Of a stretch of DNA of 5,493 nt, positions 5,137-5,493 are shown piece after piece. Origin of the DNA: an uncultured Collinsella sp. (GTDB lineage: Bacteria > Actinomycetota > Coriobacteriia > Coriobacteriales > Coriobacteriaceae); assembly GCA_900551605.1 (NCBI GenBank), contig URWS01000120.1:1-5493 (forward strand). Reading direction: 5' to 3'. The notes below the pieces were generated by a model. It had not been told where the DNA came from, made no database searches, and saw only the letters and a program-made list of their open reading frames with translations. The first letter of the stretch is position 1; each line of letters opens with the position of its first letter. The translations under genes and the position numbers were made by a program.

Positions 5137-5493
5137 TTAAGCGGAAACTGCGGCGGAAGCAGTGTTGGTCTCGTCCTCATCGGTCCATGCATGCTTGGGC
5201 ATGGGACGGAAAATCTGGAAGAGCATCGCAACCAGCAGCACAATGGCCACAACCGTCCAGATACCAAACTGCCCAAGGACAAGCAGGTTGTAGAACTGGT
5301 TGATGAACAGGCCGATCACCCAAGCGAAGGCGCACTCGTAGCCGATGGCAATCGCGGTCCACTTGCCAGAGTCCATCTGGTTGCGGATGGTGCCAATGGC
5401 GGCAAAGCACGGAGCGCACAGCAGGTTGAAGGCGCCGAAGGCAACGCAAGCGCCCATGGTGGGGAACATGCCGGCAAACGCGGTCCACAGGCT
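5137..5493 (-). CDS. feoB: FeoB, ferrous iron transporter, C-terminal 118 residues (gene continues past the right edge)
   Basis: FeoB is the GTP-driven inner-membrane importer of Fe2+. Only the end of the second Gate/C-terminal membrane region is visible, starting SLWTAFAGMFPTMGACVAF. The diagnostic FNLLCAPCFAAIGTIRNQM stretch with two cysteines (fragment residues 22-40) matches the conserved NLLCAPCFAAIGA-R-EM segment of FeoB, followed by KWTAIAIGYECAFAWVIGLFINQFY (about 44-68). A last membrane helix (about 73-91) is followed by a short cytoplasmic tail rich in Asp/Glu, Ala and Ser. The N-terminal GTPase domain is outside the window. The reading frame is open to the right edge, with no sign of damage. 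A strong terminator follows the stop, and a FeoB-associated Cys-rich gene lies downstream on the same strand. Regulatory sites for feoB are not in view. Confidence 0.93.
   Translation of the reverse strand, partial: SLWTAFAGMFPTMGACVAFGAFNLLCAPCFAAIGTIRNQMDSGKWTAIAIGYECAFAWVIGLFINQFYNLLVLGQFGIWTVVAIVLLVAMLFQIFRPMPKHAWTDEDETNTASAAVSA

Overview
The window carries two ion-transport loci, both cut by the window edges. The left 4.6 kb is a high-affinity potassium (Kdp) locus: the start of kdpA and the tiny kdpF on the minus strand, and the sensor kinase/response regulator pair kdpD-kdpE divergently on the plus strand. The right 0.7 kb is the end of a ferrous-iron (Feo) locus on the minus strand: the C-terminal part of feoB followed by a small FeoB-associated cysteine-rich membrane protein. 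No mobile element gene, RNA gene or CRISPR array was seen.

The moderately high-GC coding sequence, the divergent kdpF-kdpA and kdpDE layout, the FeoB plus Cys-rich protein pairing and the character of the intergenic repeats suggest an anaerobic gut actinobacterium of the Coriobacteriia, possibly Collinsella-like. This assignment is inference from memory; nothing in the window proves it.

Layout. 1-807 (minus): kdpA, first 269 residues, with an unusual insertion before the second pore repeat. 811-897 (minus): kdpF, 28 residues. 898-1142: divergent control region with three helically phased copies of a short direct repeat, a candidate KdpE operator. 1143-3878 (plus): kdpD, 911 residues, all domains intact. 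3871-4575 (plus): kdpE, 234 residues, overlapping kdpD by 8 bases. 4576-4760: a 19-bp inverted repeat and a separate stem-loop that looks like a minus-strand terminator. 4761-4961 (minus): Cys-rich FeoB-associated protein. 4962-5136: a short interspersed-repeat-like motif and a strong minus-strand terminator just after feoB. 5137-5493 (minus): feoB C-terminus.

How the parts work together: KdpD senses potassium limitation or turgor and phosphorylates KdpE, which would activate the divergent kdpFABC pump operon, and possibly kdpDE itself, through the shared spacer. FeoB imports ferrous iron; the Cys-rich partner has no established biochemical role. The genes belong to known families. The points most worth a second look are in the non-coding DNA and in two protein details: the KdpA insertion and a degenerate c-di-AMP motif in KdpD.
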